Origin: Thermothielavioides terrestris NRRL 8126
Lineage: Eukaryota; Ascomycota; Sordariomycetes; Sordariales; Chaetomiaceae
DNA: 64,000 nt
Direction: 5' to 3'
Assembly: GCF_000226115.1 (NCBI RefSeq)
Contig: NC_016460.1
Location: 4,030,001-4,094,000 of the forward strand
Part shown: positions 13,700 to 26,770 of the stretch, piece after piece
Numbering within the stretch: the first letter of the stretch is position 1
Layout: every line of letters starts with the position of its first letter
Made by a program: the position numbers and the translations under genes
Notes under the pieces: generated by a model
What the model was told of the DNA's origin: nothing
The model's input: the letters and a program-made list of their open reading frames with translations, nothing else
Databases searched by the model: none

Positions 13700-15300
13700 T
13701 AAACGCCTAATAACTAGGCTTTAGCAATATATATATATACTGTCTATAGAAGCTCTAGGAATCCTATCGACCTCTACAACACTATTAATCCTAATGCCAA
13801 CCTCTAAAGGAGAGTCTAAGGACATATCTATCTTATAGCCTTTCTAAGGTATACTAAGCGAAGAAGACCTAGCTAAAGCAATATAAATACCCTTTCTATC
13901 TTTGTTAAATACCTCTACTCCGCCTATCTATATAGAGGTATCTATAGTAATACCTTCTAATCTCTCTAAAGCCGAAGCTCTAAAGAAGATAACTAAGTAT
14001 ATTCTTACTATTGTACTTAGTATAATCTTTCTAACCCTAGTAAAGTCTAGCCTTTAGGGCTACTTCTCTAGTTAGAATGCTATATAATAGATTAAAACCT
14101 TTAAAAAGATATATAAAGCTTATTAGGTTACTAATAACAAGACTTGTATATACCTATTTAAACTTTAGTATAGTACTACGATCTAGCTTATTATCCGTTA
14201 CTAAGAGAAAAAGGACTAAGAGACTTAGGTAGCTTATAAAACCAAGTTCCTAAAGCGTTAGAAGGGCAATGATCCTAAGTAGTATAGTAATAGAGGTTAC
14301 CTTTATAATCTAATCGAAAGGAGATACTAGCTAATCGGTAAGGTTATCTACAACTACTTTGAGTTAATCGACTATATATACGCTATCGCCCCTATCAAAG
14401 TTTATAAAGAGCTATAGTATATAATCGTTCCAACTATATAGTGTACATTTGATCAATAGATCTAGGTAACTCTTAAAGACCGCTAGTATACCTAGAAGAA
14501 GGACAATAAAGACTCTATCTATACTATAAAGTAGATAGACTTCCTTAAGTTCGTTTAAAATACTCTTTAGAAAGGTCTTAATATAGAAGACCTCTTTCTT
14601 AAGACCTATAAGTATAAGATTGATCTATAGAAGTACTACTCGCTTCTAGCTACGTTTGCTATTAAGACGACTCCTAAGCTATAGGAATAGGAAAAGGAGG
14701 AGCTAAAGAAAACTTTTATATCTACGTTTAACGATATCGACGATCTAGCTAATTAGCTTCAACGTCTATATATCTAGAAGTAGAAGATCGCTAAGCAGTT
14801 TAAGTAGAAGATCAAGGCTCTCCGTTTATATAGAATCGATCCTATGCCTAATAAGATCAAGGTTCTCTAAATACATTTCTAATAGCGAAGCTACTTATAA
14901 GAGAGACGTATTAGCTTCGTCACTAGCCTATATATTGATAATTGTCCTCCTAGCTATAGTAGACCTATAAGCTCTAGCTATTGCTACTATTATAGTGACT
15001 CTAACTATATAGTCCTTAAGTATATAGAAGCTATAAAAACTATAGCTATAAGTCTAATATATTATAAAGGTATAGACTACTACCTTGGCGATAGGAGTAA
15101 GAAGGGCTATATACTAGCTAAGACAATTACCCTTATAAAGGTAGATATTGACAATGTATAAGAGGTTAATAAGATTAGCTAGCTTATCCTTATATATATA
15201 GCCTATTGCTTATAGTATAATAGCTACCCTATATACTAAGTGTACTACTATAAGTATAAACGTTTAAATAGCCACCTATTTAAGCTAGATATAGCCCTAG
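13700..15300 (+). pseudogene. Gypsy-1 gag remnant with CCHC zinc knuckle
   Basis: An eroded Gag-like reading frame on +. At 14982-15023 fourteen codons have the exact spacing C-X2-C-X4-H-X4-C. Only the first Cys survives; the other two Cys and the His now all read Tyr. Each is the product expected from one transition (TGT to TAT, CAT to TAT). This is the nucleocapsid knuckle of a retrotransposon Gag. The frame carries multiple TAA and TAG stops. Start and end are approximate because the N-terminal Gag sequence is not conserved enough to place. Confidence 0.7.
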
Positions 15301-18300
15301 TGCTAAATAAGCACTATCTCTAATAGCCTAAGCTATATTAGGAGCCTACAACCGTCTAGACGACGATTAATCGTCTTATATATAAAGGGGAGCCTAAGCT
15401 CATCTCCGTCTTCTATTATATAGCGTCTAAATAGTTGTCGTTTTATATAGTTCTAATAGAGGGAGGTTGTATCTTAACTTAGAAGGTTGTTATATATCTA
15501 GTGCTAAACGCTAATAAATTCCGTCGACTACCTCTTCCTCTCTTTAACTAGACTAAGAGGGAAGCTAGAGAGGAAGTAGACAAGGAAGTAGAGACTATAC
15601 TTTAAGGTATATCGCCTACTAAACGTCGGTTTACTAAGGATAAAAGGGAAGATAACTTTTAGATAGGCAGTACTCCTATATCTTTAGTAGAGCCTCCTTA
15701 TATAACTATTCTTAAAAACCTAGCTATAGTAAATTAGCTAAAGAAAAAAGAGTTATAGCCTAAGGTACTATTATCGAAAGTCGCTACGTTGCTACTATAT
15801 ATAAAGGATATAATCTATACTATAATAAAGGCGAAGACTAGTCTAACCTTTAACGACTTAGTTTATATCTCGTCTAAGTATAAGGACACTCTAATTATAT
15901 ATCTATAAAGTATTTCTACTAATATCAAAGTTATTGACTATAAAGGGTCTAGTATTCCTAAGCCTAATAGACCGACCACTATACCTAAAGATATAGGGGT
16001 CTATATATAAGCTCTATATACTAATATAAATATATTTAATAGTCCTTACTTTAGCTAAACTAAAACAGTTCTAACGATCTTTGGAGTTACTAAGGACGAC
16101 GTATAGGGTATCTATATAGGAAGCCTCTAGGAGCGTTAGATTTATAAAGGTCTACCTAGAGATGTTAACGACTATATCTATACTCTACTATAAAAGTCTA
16201 TCTCAATACTTTCAATCTTATAGTAGATAGAACTTAGTATAATAACGAGAATATAGTCGCTTCCTACTCTATATATCTAGTTTAAGAAAGGTCATTATAA
16301 TAAGTATTTTACTCTAATCAACTTTAGTTTAAAATATAATTATATTTCAATAAGTATTGTCGAGAAGTATATATTACTATACTAGCTTACTAAGGTTATT
16401 TCAAAGGGCCTTTATAGCTTAGCACTATTCCTTAGAGAGACCTAGGTTACTCTTTACCTAGGCAGAGTTAGTATTAACCTTCACTTCTTTATAACTAAGG
16501 ACACTATTAGCGAATATAAAGCGATTCTTAGTATACTATTTATTAAGGATACTACTTTGACCTTCGATTATTACAATAGCAACCTAATTACTACTAATCT
16601 ACTTATAGAGGGAAAGATAGTCTAGGTATATATCGTCTCTAAGAAGATTGCTTAGTAGAATCGTTTACTATCTTTAATATAACTAGCTATTTAAAAGTAA
16701 TTCTAAAGATTGATAAAGAGTCCTAAAAGAATCTTTAACTAAATAGAGATAGAGGAAGGCGAAACTACCTTTAGTTTCTTCAACGATAATATAGGTAAAG
16801 CAGTTTTTTATTTCGTTTTATAAAAGTCCTATATACTACTCTTTAACACTCTTTTTTATATTGTATATTCTTATTCTTTGTCTTCTCCGTCTAAATAGAA
16901 GAAGAAAAAGATAATTAAGTTGTTGCTCTATTTAAAAGGGAAGAGGGGGACCTTAATTGGAAACCCCTTTTCTAACCGGAGATTAAGATAGAAATTCGAG
17001 TATAAGGTTAGATATACCTTAAAGACGTTTATACTCTAGAAGAATATTATAAATAAGGTTCAATTAATCGATTTAACATTATTAGATAGCTCTATACTAG
17101 AGGGAGACCTATTATAGTAAGAGAAGTAGCTTATAAAGGCTAAGGCAAAGATATAGTTTAAGAAGGAATAGGACGATCTTATAGTCCTTTATTTCTTAGA
17201 TCTTAAACTAAGCTTAAGGCTTACTAAAGAGCGTCTTTAAACGATATTCGCTACTATAGACAGTTTCTTTAATAGGCTAGAAAAGAAGATATTTACTAAG
17301 ATTTTATAAAACTAGGAAGCTATATTTATATAGGATTTTACTAAGTATAGGCGTATCTATAAGGATATTGTCCTACCCTAATATATTAAGACTATCCTAT
17401 ATAAGGCCTAGTAGAGTAAGTCTATTCTAATTCTAAAGCTATTAATATAGAAGGTTATTAATCTACTTAAAGAGAGGTAGATATATAGGATTATTGAGTA
17501 TAGCTATATAAACTACTATAATAACTAGTTCCTTATTTTTAAAAAGGATAGTAGATTATAGCTCATTAATAATATTTAAAAGGCTAATACTATAACGATC
17601 TATAACACTTTTGTCCTATCTACTATAAAGGAATTTAGTAAAGACTTCGGTAGTTATAAGCTAATATCTCTCTTAGATCTCTTCTCTAGTTATAACTAAG
17701 TTAATTTCGATAAGCGAAGCTGTAATTTAACAATCTTTTCGACGCTAATTAGTCTCTTCTATATATATATATTGCTAATAGGAGGTATAAATTCTATTGC
17801 CTAGTTCTAATAGGCTATAATAACGATCTTTAGTAACTTTATCCTAGATATCTATCAAGTCTATCTAGACAATATTATAGTAAAAGGCCTTTAATCTAAT
17901 TATAATAGCTATCTAGATAAAGGGGGATATTATAAATTTATTATCAAGTATCTTAAGAATATTAATATAGTGTTACTAAATATAGAGCTAATAGGTACGA
18001 CTATCACTATAGTAAAGTCGAAGTAGATATAGCTAAAAGTAGTCTTATTTAGTTATCTTTATATACCTAATAGGCGTCTTCCTAAGGAAGTAAAGGTAAT
18101 TAAGATAAAGAAGTAGAAGACCTATTCTAACGTTAAAGAGGTATATACCTTCGTTAGAATAGTTAAATACTATTAGATCTAGATTAAAGGCTTTACAATT
18201 ATCGCGATCCCTCTTTATACCCTAATAAAGAAGGACGTTAAATAGACTTAGGGGCCTACTAAGTAAAAGGCGATAGATAAGCTAAAGGAGAAAATCATTA

Positions 18301-20760
18301 TTATACTAGTCTTTACAACGCTTGTCTATAGCGATCTATAGTATAGTATAATCTTCCTAGTTTATAATATTAGTATCTTTAGCTAGGGAGATATACTTAA
18401 GTAAGTTGGTCCTAATAGTAAAAGACACCTATATAGGTTTAAGAACAGTATCTAGTTAAAGGTAGAGAAGTAGTATAATACTATAAAGAGGGAGCTAAAG
18501 GGGCTACTTTTCTTCCTAAAGCGTTTTCGCTACTACCTCTTTAGTATATATTTTACTATAAAGACCGATACTCTAATTCTAGTCTATTAGCTTAATAGTA
18601 CTATAAGCGATGTTCTAGACACTCTTATAATATACTAGATTACTTAGATCTACCTATTCGACTTTAAAGTTAAGTATATCTTAGGTCTTAAAAACGTTGT
18701 AGCCAACGTATTGTCCTATAAGCTATCTAGGCCCTCTAACTATATAAAGAAGGAGTCGAAGGAGGATATCGACGACTAGGTCGACGCCTAGATCTTTATC
18801 AACTATATAGGCGAAAAGACTTTGTATCTAGAGGGGAAGCTAGAACCTATCCGCCTTTAGGATAGTTACTCCTAGCGTTCCTAAGATATCGTCTACTTCC
18901 TATCGACAATAGAAGCTTTGCCTAGCTATAGTCTATACTAGAAGTAATATTAGCTTAAAAGAGAAGTATTAAAGTACTTCGTCGAAGATTGTTACCTTTT
19001 CCTCCAAAGTACAAATTATATATAGTGTTATAAGTATATTGTTAATACCTCTAAAGAGAAACGTTTAATCTTCGACTAATATTATAATAAGGTTAGCTAT
19101 TATAGAAGGGAGCTAATATATTAATAAATAATAAACTACTACTACTAGTATAGTATATATAAAGATATAGCGAACTAGATTTAAGCTTATACTCTATATT
19201 AAATGTATAATGCCTAAAGGTTTAAGGAAGTAGTAAGTTGGATAGCGCTTCCGCCTTTTCCTTTTGCTAAATAGCACCTTGATATCTAATATATATCGTT
19301 AGGCTATAGAGAGAAAAAGTGTTTCCTTATCAAGGTTTATAACGATCTTATAAGATACATCGAAGCTAAGATCCTACTAAATAAGTCCTCTAAGTCCATT
19401 AAGTCCTTTATCTTACAATATATCCTTTGTCGCTAAGGTTACTCTATAGTTATAGTTGTTGATAGAGGCTCTAAGTTTAAAGGCGAAGTTAAGGAGATCC
19501 TTTATAAGCTAGGCATTAAGAGAGTTATTATTTTGCTATACATTTTATATACAAATAGTGTAAATGAGGCTAGCTATATCCTAATTGCTATCTCGTTTAT
19601 AAAGATAACTAATAGTATAGAAAAGAGGTAGAGGGAGCTCCTTCTATATATCTTATATATAAATCGTATAACTGTTAAAGGCTCTTATAGAATGTCCCCC
19701 TTCTTTCTTACTTATAATTATAAGCCTATTAGTCTAGTCGAGTTTAATATTCCTATATAGCGAATTCTTACCTAGGACTCTATCTACGCCTAGTTAGAGG
19801 AAAAAGATCTTATAAAGGTCTATATAAAGCTCATTGCCCTCTATATCTATATCCTCTAGGAAGTAGAGTACAATTATAAGATTACTATTAAATAGGTTGC
19901 TATAGCCTATAAAAAGATAGCTAAATACTATAATAAGGCTTATAAACGTAAATTTCGGTTTAAAAATATGGTTATATTCGTCGATAATCTTATCTTTGTC
20001 TATAACAATATACACTAGCTAGATATAAGCTTAGTTTAAAAGCTAGAGTATCGCTAGTTTAGCCTATTCTACGTTCGAATAATCAAAGACTAAGATACTT
20101 ACTTCTTAGAGACTCTAGATAGTATACCTATCTAAACGCTATATCCTCTGAACTATATAAAGAAATTTTTTAAGCTAGATAACATCTAGCTAGAAGCGGA
20201 TAGGCTAGCCCTATTCTATTATAGAGAGGAGCACTATAACAGTAGATATTACAATAAGGTTAGAGACAAAGGCTATAGCAATAGGGAGCGAGATTCTATA
20301 AATATACATTATTCAATGTCTATTAACGATAGCGAAGGGGAATATAGCGTCGCCAACAACACTAGCCTCAACTAGGTAAAGGGGGACTACGCCTATATCT
20401 TTACTAGCCTAGGGAGCTACGCTAATTACCTAAATAGGCTTCTCTACAATAGCGTTATAGTTCTAGATCGCAATAACGTCTATAGCCTAAGCGATTATAG
20501 TAAGGTCTATAGAACAACTATTTATAATAGTAATAGGTTACTAAGAGAGAATAGTATAGAGGATACTACGATTATAGTTAAGGAGGAGGTCCTTAAGGAA
20601 GAAACCCCTAGTTGTACTATAACACTTTAGATTAGCTAGACTTGCTCAACTACGAAAGGGGCGAGGAAAGAGCAACCTTGTTAGGAGCTTATCGTCGAAA
20701 TCCCTTATAGAAAACTATCTAGTTTTTAATACTAGCCCTTTAGACGTATAGGGACGTACA
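15300..20760 (+). pseudogene. Gypsy-1 pol remnant (protease, RT, RNase H, integrase)
   Basis: A RIP-eroded Ty3/Gypsy polyprotein on +. An F-K-K-D segment followed by L-I-N (about 17,530-17,570) matches the RT palm entry of gypsy elements. The catalytic motif reads Y-L-D-N at 17862-17873, from an expected F-L-D-D. RNase H-like sequence follows at about 18.1-18.7 kb. An integrase core with a V-V-D-R-G-S segment near 19,455-19,475 and downstream conserved sequence runs to about 20.3 kb. In-frame stops are TAA and TAG, from Gln and Trp codons. A purine-rich stretch near 20,760 marks the end of recognisable pol. Confidence 0.8.
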
Positions 20761-20829
20761 TTCTAGAAAGGGGGGAGGGCGTAGAAGCTACTACCTCTAA
20801 TAGTTTTACTAGCGTTTAACTATATTTCC

Positions 20830-23640
20830 TTTTTAATATCTATTGTTATATTAGCCTCCTACTCGCTAGTAATATCTCTATTAGCTATATTTTATTTAGT
20901 CTTTGTCTATCTACTGTCCTTTACTCATTTTTAGCCTTTAAGACTTTATTCTTTTTCGCTAATACCTAAGTTTTCCTCCTAGAGGGTAACCCTACTCTTA
21001 GGGGCCTTATAGTTATTTATACCTTTTTCTTTTTACTTTTGTCCTCTAGATAAATAGTTTCTATTGTATAGGACTAAGTTTCTTAAAGCTAAAGTTAAAG
21101 CTAAGAAAAATCTATAATTAAAGTATATAGTCTTTTAATCTACTATCTATAGGCTAAGCTCCTAGACTATATCCTACCCTCTACCTATCCCTATCCATTG
21201 TCTCTATCCCTTAATAGTATAAACTCTTATAGTTAGCCTAGTACTATACTATCTACTCTTTAATAGTATCCTCTAGTAAGATAAACCACTCTTAGCCTAC
21301 TTCTTCTAAACGTAGTTTTAACCTAGGATTATTCCTTAGATTATATAGGAGATAGCCCTATAAGATTAAGTCCTAAGCTAGGTGCTTCTAATTATTCCTA
21401 TAGATATAAGTCTAGATATATTTCTTCTTTAACTAGATATAGTTAGTATACTTATTAGTAAAAAGAGGAGTAAAAGAAGTATAGCTATTAAAGGGCTAGG
21501 TTATATAGATATCTCTATCTTTATTAAAAGGAGTTATTGAACGTTAGTATAATAGTTTATAACTTTAGTAAAGAACTTTATTACTATAAAAGTATTAGTC
21601 TTCCTCTACCTAGAGGGTAAATGCGAAAGGGAAGTATAGTACTTATTTACAACTTTATATCTAAATTAAAAGAGCTAAAGCTTAGTTTAGGCGTATAGTA
21701 AGATAGTATATCTAACGCCTAAGCGATCTACTATTATAGTGCTCTATATATATTGGACAAAGGACTAAGGTATTATAGTACTGTTCAATTACGTTAACTA
21801 GCCTATCGTTAATATAAACTAATTGCTATATCCTATATTAATTTTACTAGCTACTTAGTAGGACCTACTAGACGTATAGTAGTCTAACGTTTAGTCGAAA
21901 GATCTTAATTATACTATAGATAGCCTTATATTCAACTAAGATTATAGTATACTTATTAGTATAGCACTTATCTTTCGATATTAGTAAATCCTTTATCTTA
22001 CTCTAAACCACCTAGACGTACTTCTAAGCTATAAAAATATTCGTTTTTAGCATTAGTAAAAGATCGATCTAGCAGTTTATAATCCTATATAACAATGGCC
22101 TCTAGTTATCTACTTTATTAATAATTTCCTATTAAGACGTTATAGATATACTAGTTGTTCGACATCTTAGTTTTTAGATTACAAATTCGTATATAGGAGC
22201 TATATATAAATTTGAAAGGGAAGTAGAAGACCTAACTACTAAGAACCTAATCTACCTAGAGAGACAAAGGCACTAAAATAAGGTAGTAAAAAGGTTAGAG
22301 AAAGGAAATAGGTCTAGGATAGTAAAGAGAAGAGGAAAGCCTTAAGAATTTAGGAGGTAAACGCTCTTTTCTAGCCTATCTCTAGCCAATTAGTAGGCGC
22401 TATAGGCCTTATCCGTTTTCTTTTACCTAGATTAGGAAAGAGCTAAGTAGCCCTCCTACCTTTAAAGGCTTGCCTACCTCTTTTCTTGATCTTTCTACTA
22501 GCTCTCTTATAATTAACTATTTCTTTTACCTCGTCTACTACGCCTTGGATTTTCTTATAATCGCTTTAATTAGTCTAGATCTTTTTGTCTAAAGAACAAC
22601 TTTTCTATTAAGCTAAATTTTTATATACTATTACAAATATCGCTATAGGTCGTTGTAGAATTCCTAATTTCGTAAAGCCTATATAATCTTAGGCCAATGT
22701 AACTACTGCTCTAGAATAGAAGTAGCTACTTAGAGAGCTTAAATTTTATATACTACTAAGTTCGTAGAGGCCTACTAAAGATAGCGATTAAGCAAAGTAT
22801 TATACCTCCTTTATAGAACAAGAGCTAGATTTAAAGATACTAAGTTACCCTAGGGAGACTAGTCCTAAGCTTTTTCTATTTCTATAGACCTCGAAGAAAT
22901 ACCTATAAGATATAATTAATTAGTGGCTTAACTAGATTTAGAGCCCTTAGCTTAGTATAAACCCTAAGATCGTAAGCTACCTATTTCTAGGCTAGCTAGA
23001 GAGAAAGTATATAATAGATCAGTTTTTTAAAATTAGTTTTATAGATATAAATATTTTATTTTTTTAATATAGAAGGTATACTACTTACTAAGGAATAGCT
23101 AAAGGGCTAGATAATTCTAGACGTTATATAGTTTTTCTTTCGTCTTTATAAAGACTATCTCTAGTTCTATCTATAGCCTATCTTAGATACTAGTCCTATA
23201 CTAAAGAAGTTCTACTAATCTAGCTAGAAGGTCATTGCTAATTATTATTGTTTCTAGGTCTTTCTTTGCTTTGTCGATAGAAGGCATTAGGCTATTATAA
23301 TCTTCGACTAAGTTATAGGTCAGCTTTACTACTTCGACTCTATACTTAAGAGTATAAAGATATACGCTAATATTTTATTAAAGGTCTAGATCGCCTTTTA
23401 ATCTATCTATAGGTTCTCTTAGTCGTAGCTATATAAGGAGGTGATCGTCTACTATCTTTAGTAAAATATAGGTTAGGAGTATAGATAGTTTATTCTAAAG
23501 TTTATATAGACTTTTCTTTAAAAGCTCTAGCCCTATCTTCTAGATGGACTAATATAATTTAAAATGCCTTAGCTCTAACTATATTAGAGAGATAGTAAGA
23601 AAGTTGTATAGCAATATATATTATATTTATAGTTAAGAGC
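20830..23640. other. Gypsy-1 internal 3' region without recognised coding content
   Basis: About 2.8 kb of AT-rich eroded sequence between pol and the accessory frame of Gypsy-1. I recognise no domain in any frame. It could be a long 3' untranslated region, further accessory sequence, or an older nested insertion too degraded to see. I found no internal LTR pair in it by eye. Confidence 0.5.
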
Positions 23641-23641
23641 T

Positions 23642-24877
23642 TATAGGAATGCTCTTAGTACCTTTAAAGATTGCTCGCTCTATACTAAAGGAATCCCTTT
23701 GCTATAGTAGAACAAAGGTAAGATGTATAAGCTCCCTCTAGACCTATTGTCTTCGACTTAAGAACCTATATAGCCTATACTCTTAGAGTATAACAAAGAC
23801 AAAGTAATCGAAGTCCTCTAAGGCAACAATGTATTTACATTTAATAAGCTAGATATTCCTAAGCTTAACAACCTACCTATATATATCTACGACCACTTTA
23901 GCGATATAGAACTTAGGATCTTAGCTATATACTTAGTAGCATTTAAATAGGCCTAGATCTCTAACTAGAGTAAGAAGGGACTAATCACTACTATATAACT
24001 AATACTTATACCCTAGACAAAGTAAAAGATAGTATACTAGGTATACTACTATAGAATTATAGGGCTCTCGCCTAATAGATAGCTAAGTAGTAGGCTACCT
24101 CTACAAGACCCTATAGACGACCTTAGACAATAGTTACAAACTACGTTTTTAGTATCTAGGGCCATTCTATCGCTTTAACTAGAGGACTAGAATACTACTT
24201 TAAGACTATTAGCTATATTAGCGGAGGATCTTAATAATATATTGACCTAGGCGAACGTTGAGACTAAGATTATAGAGATCGCTACGATATAGGCGACTAC
24301 AACTCAAAGGCTTGTCGACGCCCCTATAGACAAGTTCGACTAGGAGCACCTCCTTAAGAGTATATAGGTTAAAAAGCTTAGGGCCCTAGTATAGACGGTA
24401 CTTAGGACGATAGTACTCGATCCCTACCTTTAGAAAAAGGAGATACTTGTCTATATATTTATAAGGAGGCTAAGCTATCTTAAGATACCTCACTTACTAG
24501 TATAGAAACATTTATAGGTATAAGGATCGCCTATATTATCTAGCTATATATTACCCTTAGTATAGTATTGTAGTAAGCGCCTTTATAAGGAGCCTACTAA
24601 GCCTAAGCGTCTACTTCGCCTATTACTATATAACCTATATAACTACGCCTTCGCCTATAAGTATAAGTATCTAGTATAGTAGCAAAGATAGGATATATAT
24701 ATTAAAGAGGTAGAGGAGTATAAAAGACAATGTAATTAGCTACTATAGCTAGCTAGACCTTTATAAACTGAGAAGGCTATATATAGAGAGTAGCTTAAAG
24801 AGTAGCAACGATAAGAGATATATATTAAGGAGCTTTTAAAGTATAAGCTTACCTATAGGAGTATATAGCAAGCTTGA
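23642..24877 (+). pseudogene. Unidentified accessory reading frame at the 3' end of Gypsy-1 (tentative)
   Basis: A frame of about 410 codons interrupted only by TAA and TAG until a TGA at 24875-24877, which sits against the polypurine tract. The C-terminal part is Gln/Lys/Glu-rich, looks coiled-coil-like, and holds an internal near-repeat with core R-Q-(D/E)-I-Y-I-K-E, about 35 codons apart. I do not recognise the family. Caution: TG is depleted across the whole element, so absence of TGA alone is weak evidence for coding. Composition and the repeat are the better support. If real it is an extra ORF beyond gag-pol, collinear with pol. Confidence 0.35.
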
Positions 24878-24887
24878 AAGGGAAGTA

Positions 24888-25375
24888 TAAATTAGGGTAA
24901 TAGACTACCTAGATATAAGGACCTAGTTTTTCTATCCGTTTTAGTATATTATATTCATTATCAAGGGGGTTTAGCCCTCTAATTATATATATTTAAGTAG
25001 GCTAAGCCTATCTTCTTTGTTGTTAAGTAAGACATTAAGTAGTCGTCAATATACGCTCGTTGACACTATATTAGTAGTTCTCCTTCTTCTAGGAGGGCTA
25101 TTGAGCCTCTCCTTTCGTTGTTCTACCTCTGTCTAGACGATAGGTATTCAAGCTGTTGAGCTCTGACTATATTCTTATTGTCTCTTGTCTTTCTACTATA
25201 TCCCACTAGACGTACCTAAGCTACGTATCTTCCTCTTAGAAGACATCCTTCCTACTACTCGATATACACTATCTTCATCCGTCTAGAGGGGTACTATATT
25301 CCTTTAAAAGCTATCTTACGTGCCTAGTCCTAGGTGTAGTAGGGTAGGTTGGTATAGAGGTTTTGCACCATTTCA
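24888..25375 (+). repeat. Gypsy-1 3' LTR (488 bp)
   Basis: Pairs with 12375-12862 at identical length. It ends in CA where the 5' copy ends in TA. Its outer (right) half is much less mutated than its inner start, the mirror image of the 5' LTR. Confidence 0.9.
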
Positions 25376-26770
25376 TTATATAGAGTAGCTACCTAATATA
25401 CTCTAATATTAGTTAGAGAAACCCTATATAGGATTGTATATAGCTTTAGTATAACGTAGTTAGGCTGCCTTTAAATAGTAGCTAGTATATATAAGGCTAT
25501 ACTAGTTTATAATCTTATAAGCAAGACCTAGGTACCCTCTATTAACCTATACCTTAACCGCTAGGCAATGTATACTAAGTAAAGGCTTTAGAAGATAGGG
25601 CTTACGTAGCTTCTATACAATATATATATAAAGGTAGCGTTGAGGCTAAAGAAGAGGCGCTATATACGCTATGCCCTAGGATTAGGGCTAATCGTAGGGG
25701 AGTCTTCTATAGATTGGAGGTAGGCGTAGGCTAAGGAGTAGCTCCTCTTATATCGCCCTACGATAGTAGAAGAGGAGTAAAGCGAAAGTAGTGACAACGA
25801 CGAATAGAGGCCTTAAGAGCCTTAGCTCTATACTAATATAGATATAGTTATAGTAGAGGAGTAGAAGGTATATAGGGAGTAGTAGATATACTATATAGAT
25901 ACTAAGAGGCTAGAGAGGGTATACTATAGGGAAGTAGCTAACTTATATAATCTAGAGCCCTCTATCTAAATATTATAAATATATAAAGACCTTAGTAAAG
26001 TATAAAGTTCCCTCCTTATATAGGCGTATATAGGAGTTGTTGACCTAAGGCAATTCCTATTTTAGAAAAAGGTACTAAATACGCTTATACTACTATACTG
26101 CTACAACGAGGTGCCTAAGACTATTGTCTACCTTACAATATACTATAGAGACCTAGTAGTCGCTATAGGAAGGCCTAGAGTTTAGGACTAATATATACTG
26201 CTTATACTACTTAAGAGTAGAAGAGGCACTTAAGCGCTTATAGGGTAGCTAATATATACTAGGCGTCTATAGGAGTATCGGCGTACATTTAAGCTAAACG
26301 TCGAAGGCGAGGTAGGATATAAAGGAGTAGTAGAGGGCTCTATAAGCGTATAGCTAGTATATAGTAGCTAGGGCAGCGTAATAGAGGAGCCTTCTACAAA
26401 TAGCTCTAAGGGCAATAGCGCGAGCCGGAGGTATAGGAAAAAGAAGAGATATAGGAGGATTAGCCTTTAGCTACTCCCTTAGCGTATATAGCGCCTTTAG
26501 CGACTAAGGCGTTTATACCAAGGGCGTATTATATAAGTAAATAGCGTATAACAGGCTATATAGGCCGCTATATCTTCGACGCTACTAAGCTAGAAAGGTA
26601 AGTTCTAGCGAGTTAGAGAGAGGGAATCAAGGAGGCCCGCCCTATATAGTAGGAACATAGTACAAGCGTTGTATATAAGTAGTGTAGATAGAGGTGGAGG
26701 GACCGCTTGCCTTTAGTAGCGGGGCGCTTAGAGCCCCTTCAGTATAAGATAAATAATAATAATAATAATA
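25376..26770 (+). mobile_element. LINE copy C, right part with (AAT)n tail
   Basis: Continuation of LINE copy C after Gypsy-1. It is collinear with copy A from about 3,490 to 4,300 and then extends through the LINE 3' end, matching copy D. It closes with an (AAT)n tail at about 26,751-26,770. Immediately to its right is Gypsy-2 coding sequence. I could not match a target duplication between its two outer flanks. Confidence 0.75.

Larger units (their letters stand above)
12375..25375 (+). mobile_element. Gypsy-1: 13.0 kb Ty3/Gypsy LTR retrotransposon inserted in LINE copy C
   Basis: A complete but dead LTR element. The 5' LTR (12375-12862) and 3' LTR (24888-25375) are both exactly 488 bp and begin TG/TA and end CA/TA. 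The flanks share TTAT (12371-12374 and 25376-25379), a likely 4 bp target duplication. Coding order on + is Gag with a CCHC knuckle, then protease region, RT, RNase H and integrase, the order typical of Ty3/Gypsy. A purine tract lies directly before the 3' LTR (about 24,874-24,887). About 4 kb separates the end of the pol-like sequence from the 3' LTR, which makes the element unusually long. RIP has put stops throughout. Confidence 0.88.

Noticed and set aside
19794..20015. 73-codon minus-strand frame in the Gypsy-1 integrase region
   Set aside because: Antisense to recognisable integrase sequence.
22900..24880. Idea that the accessory frame of Gypsy-1 is a Starship captain (DUF3435 tyrosine recombinase)
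   Set aside because: I could not find the family's arginine-histidine-tyrosine blocks in the readable frame, and the sequence sits between LTRs of a retrotransposon.
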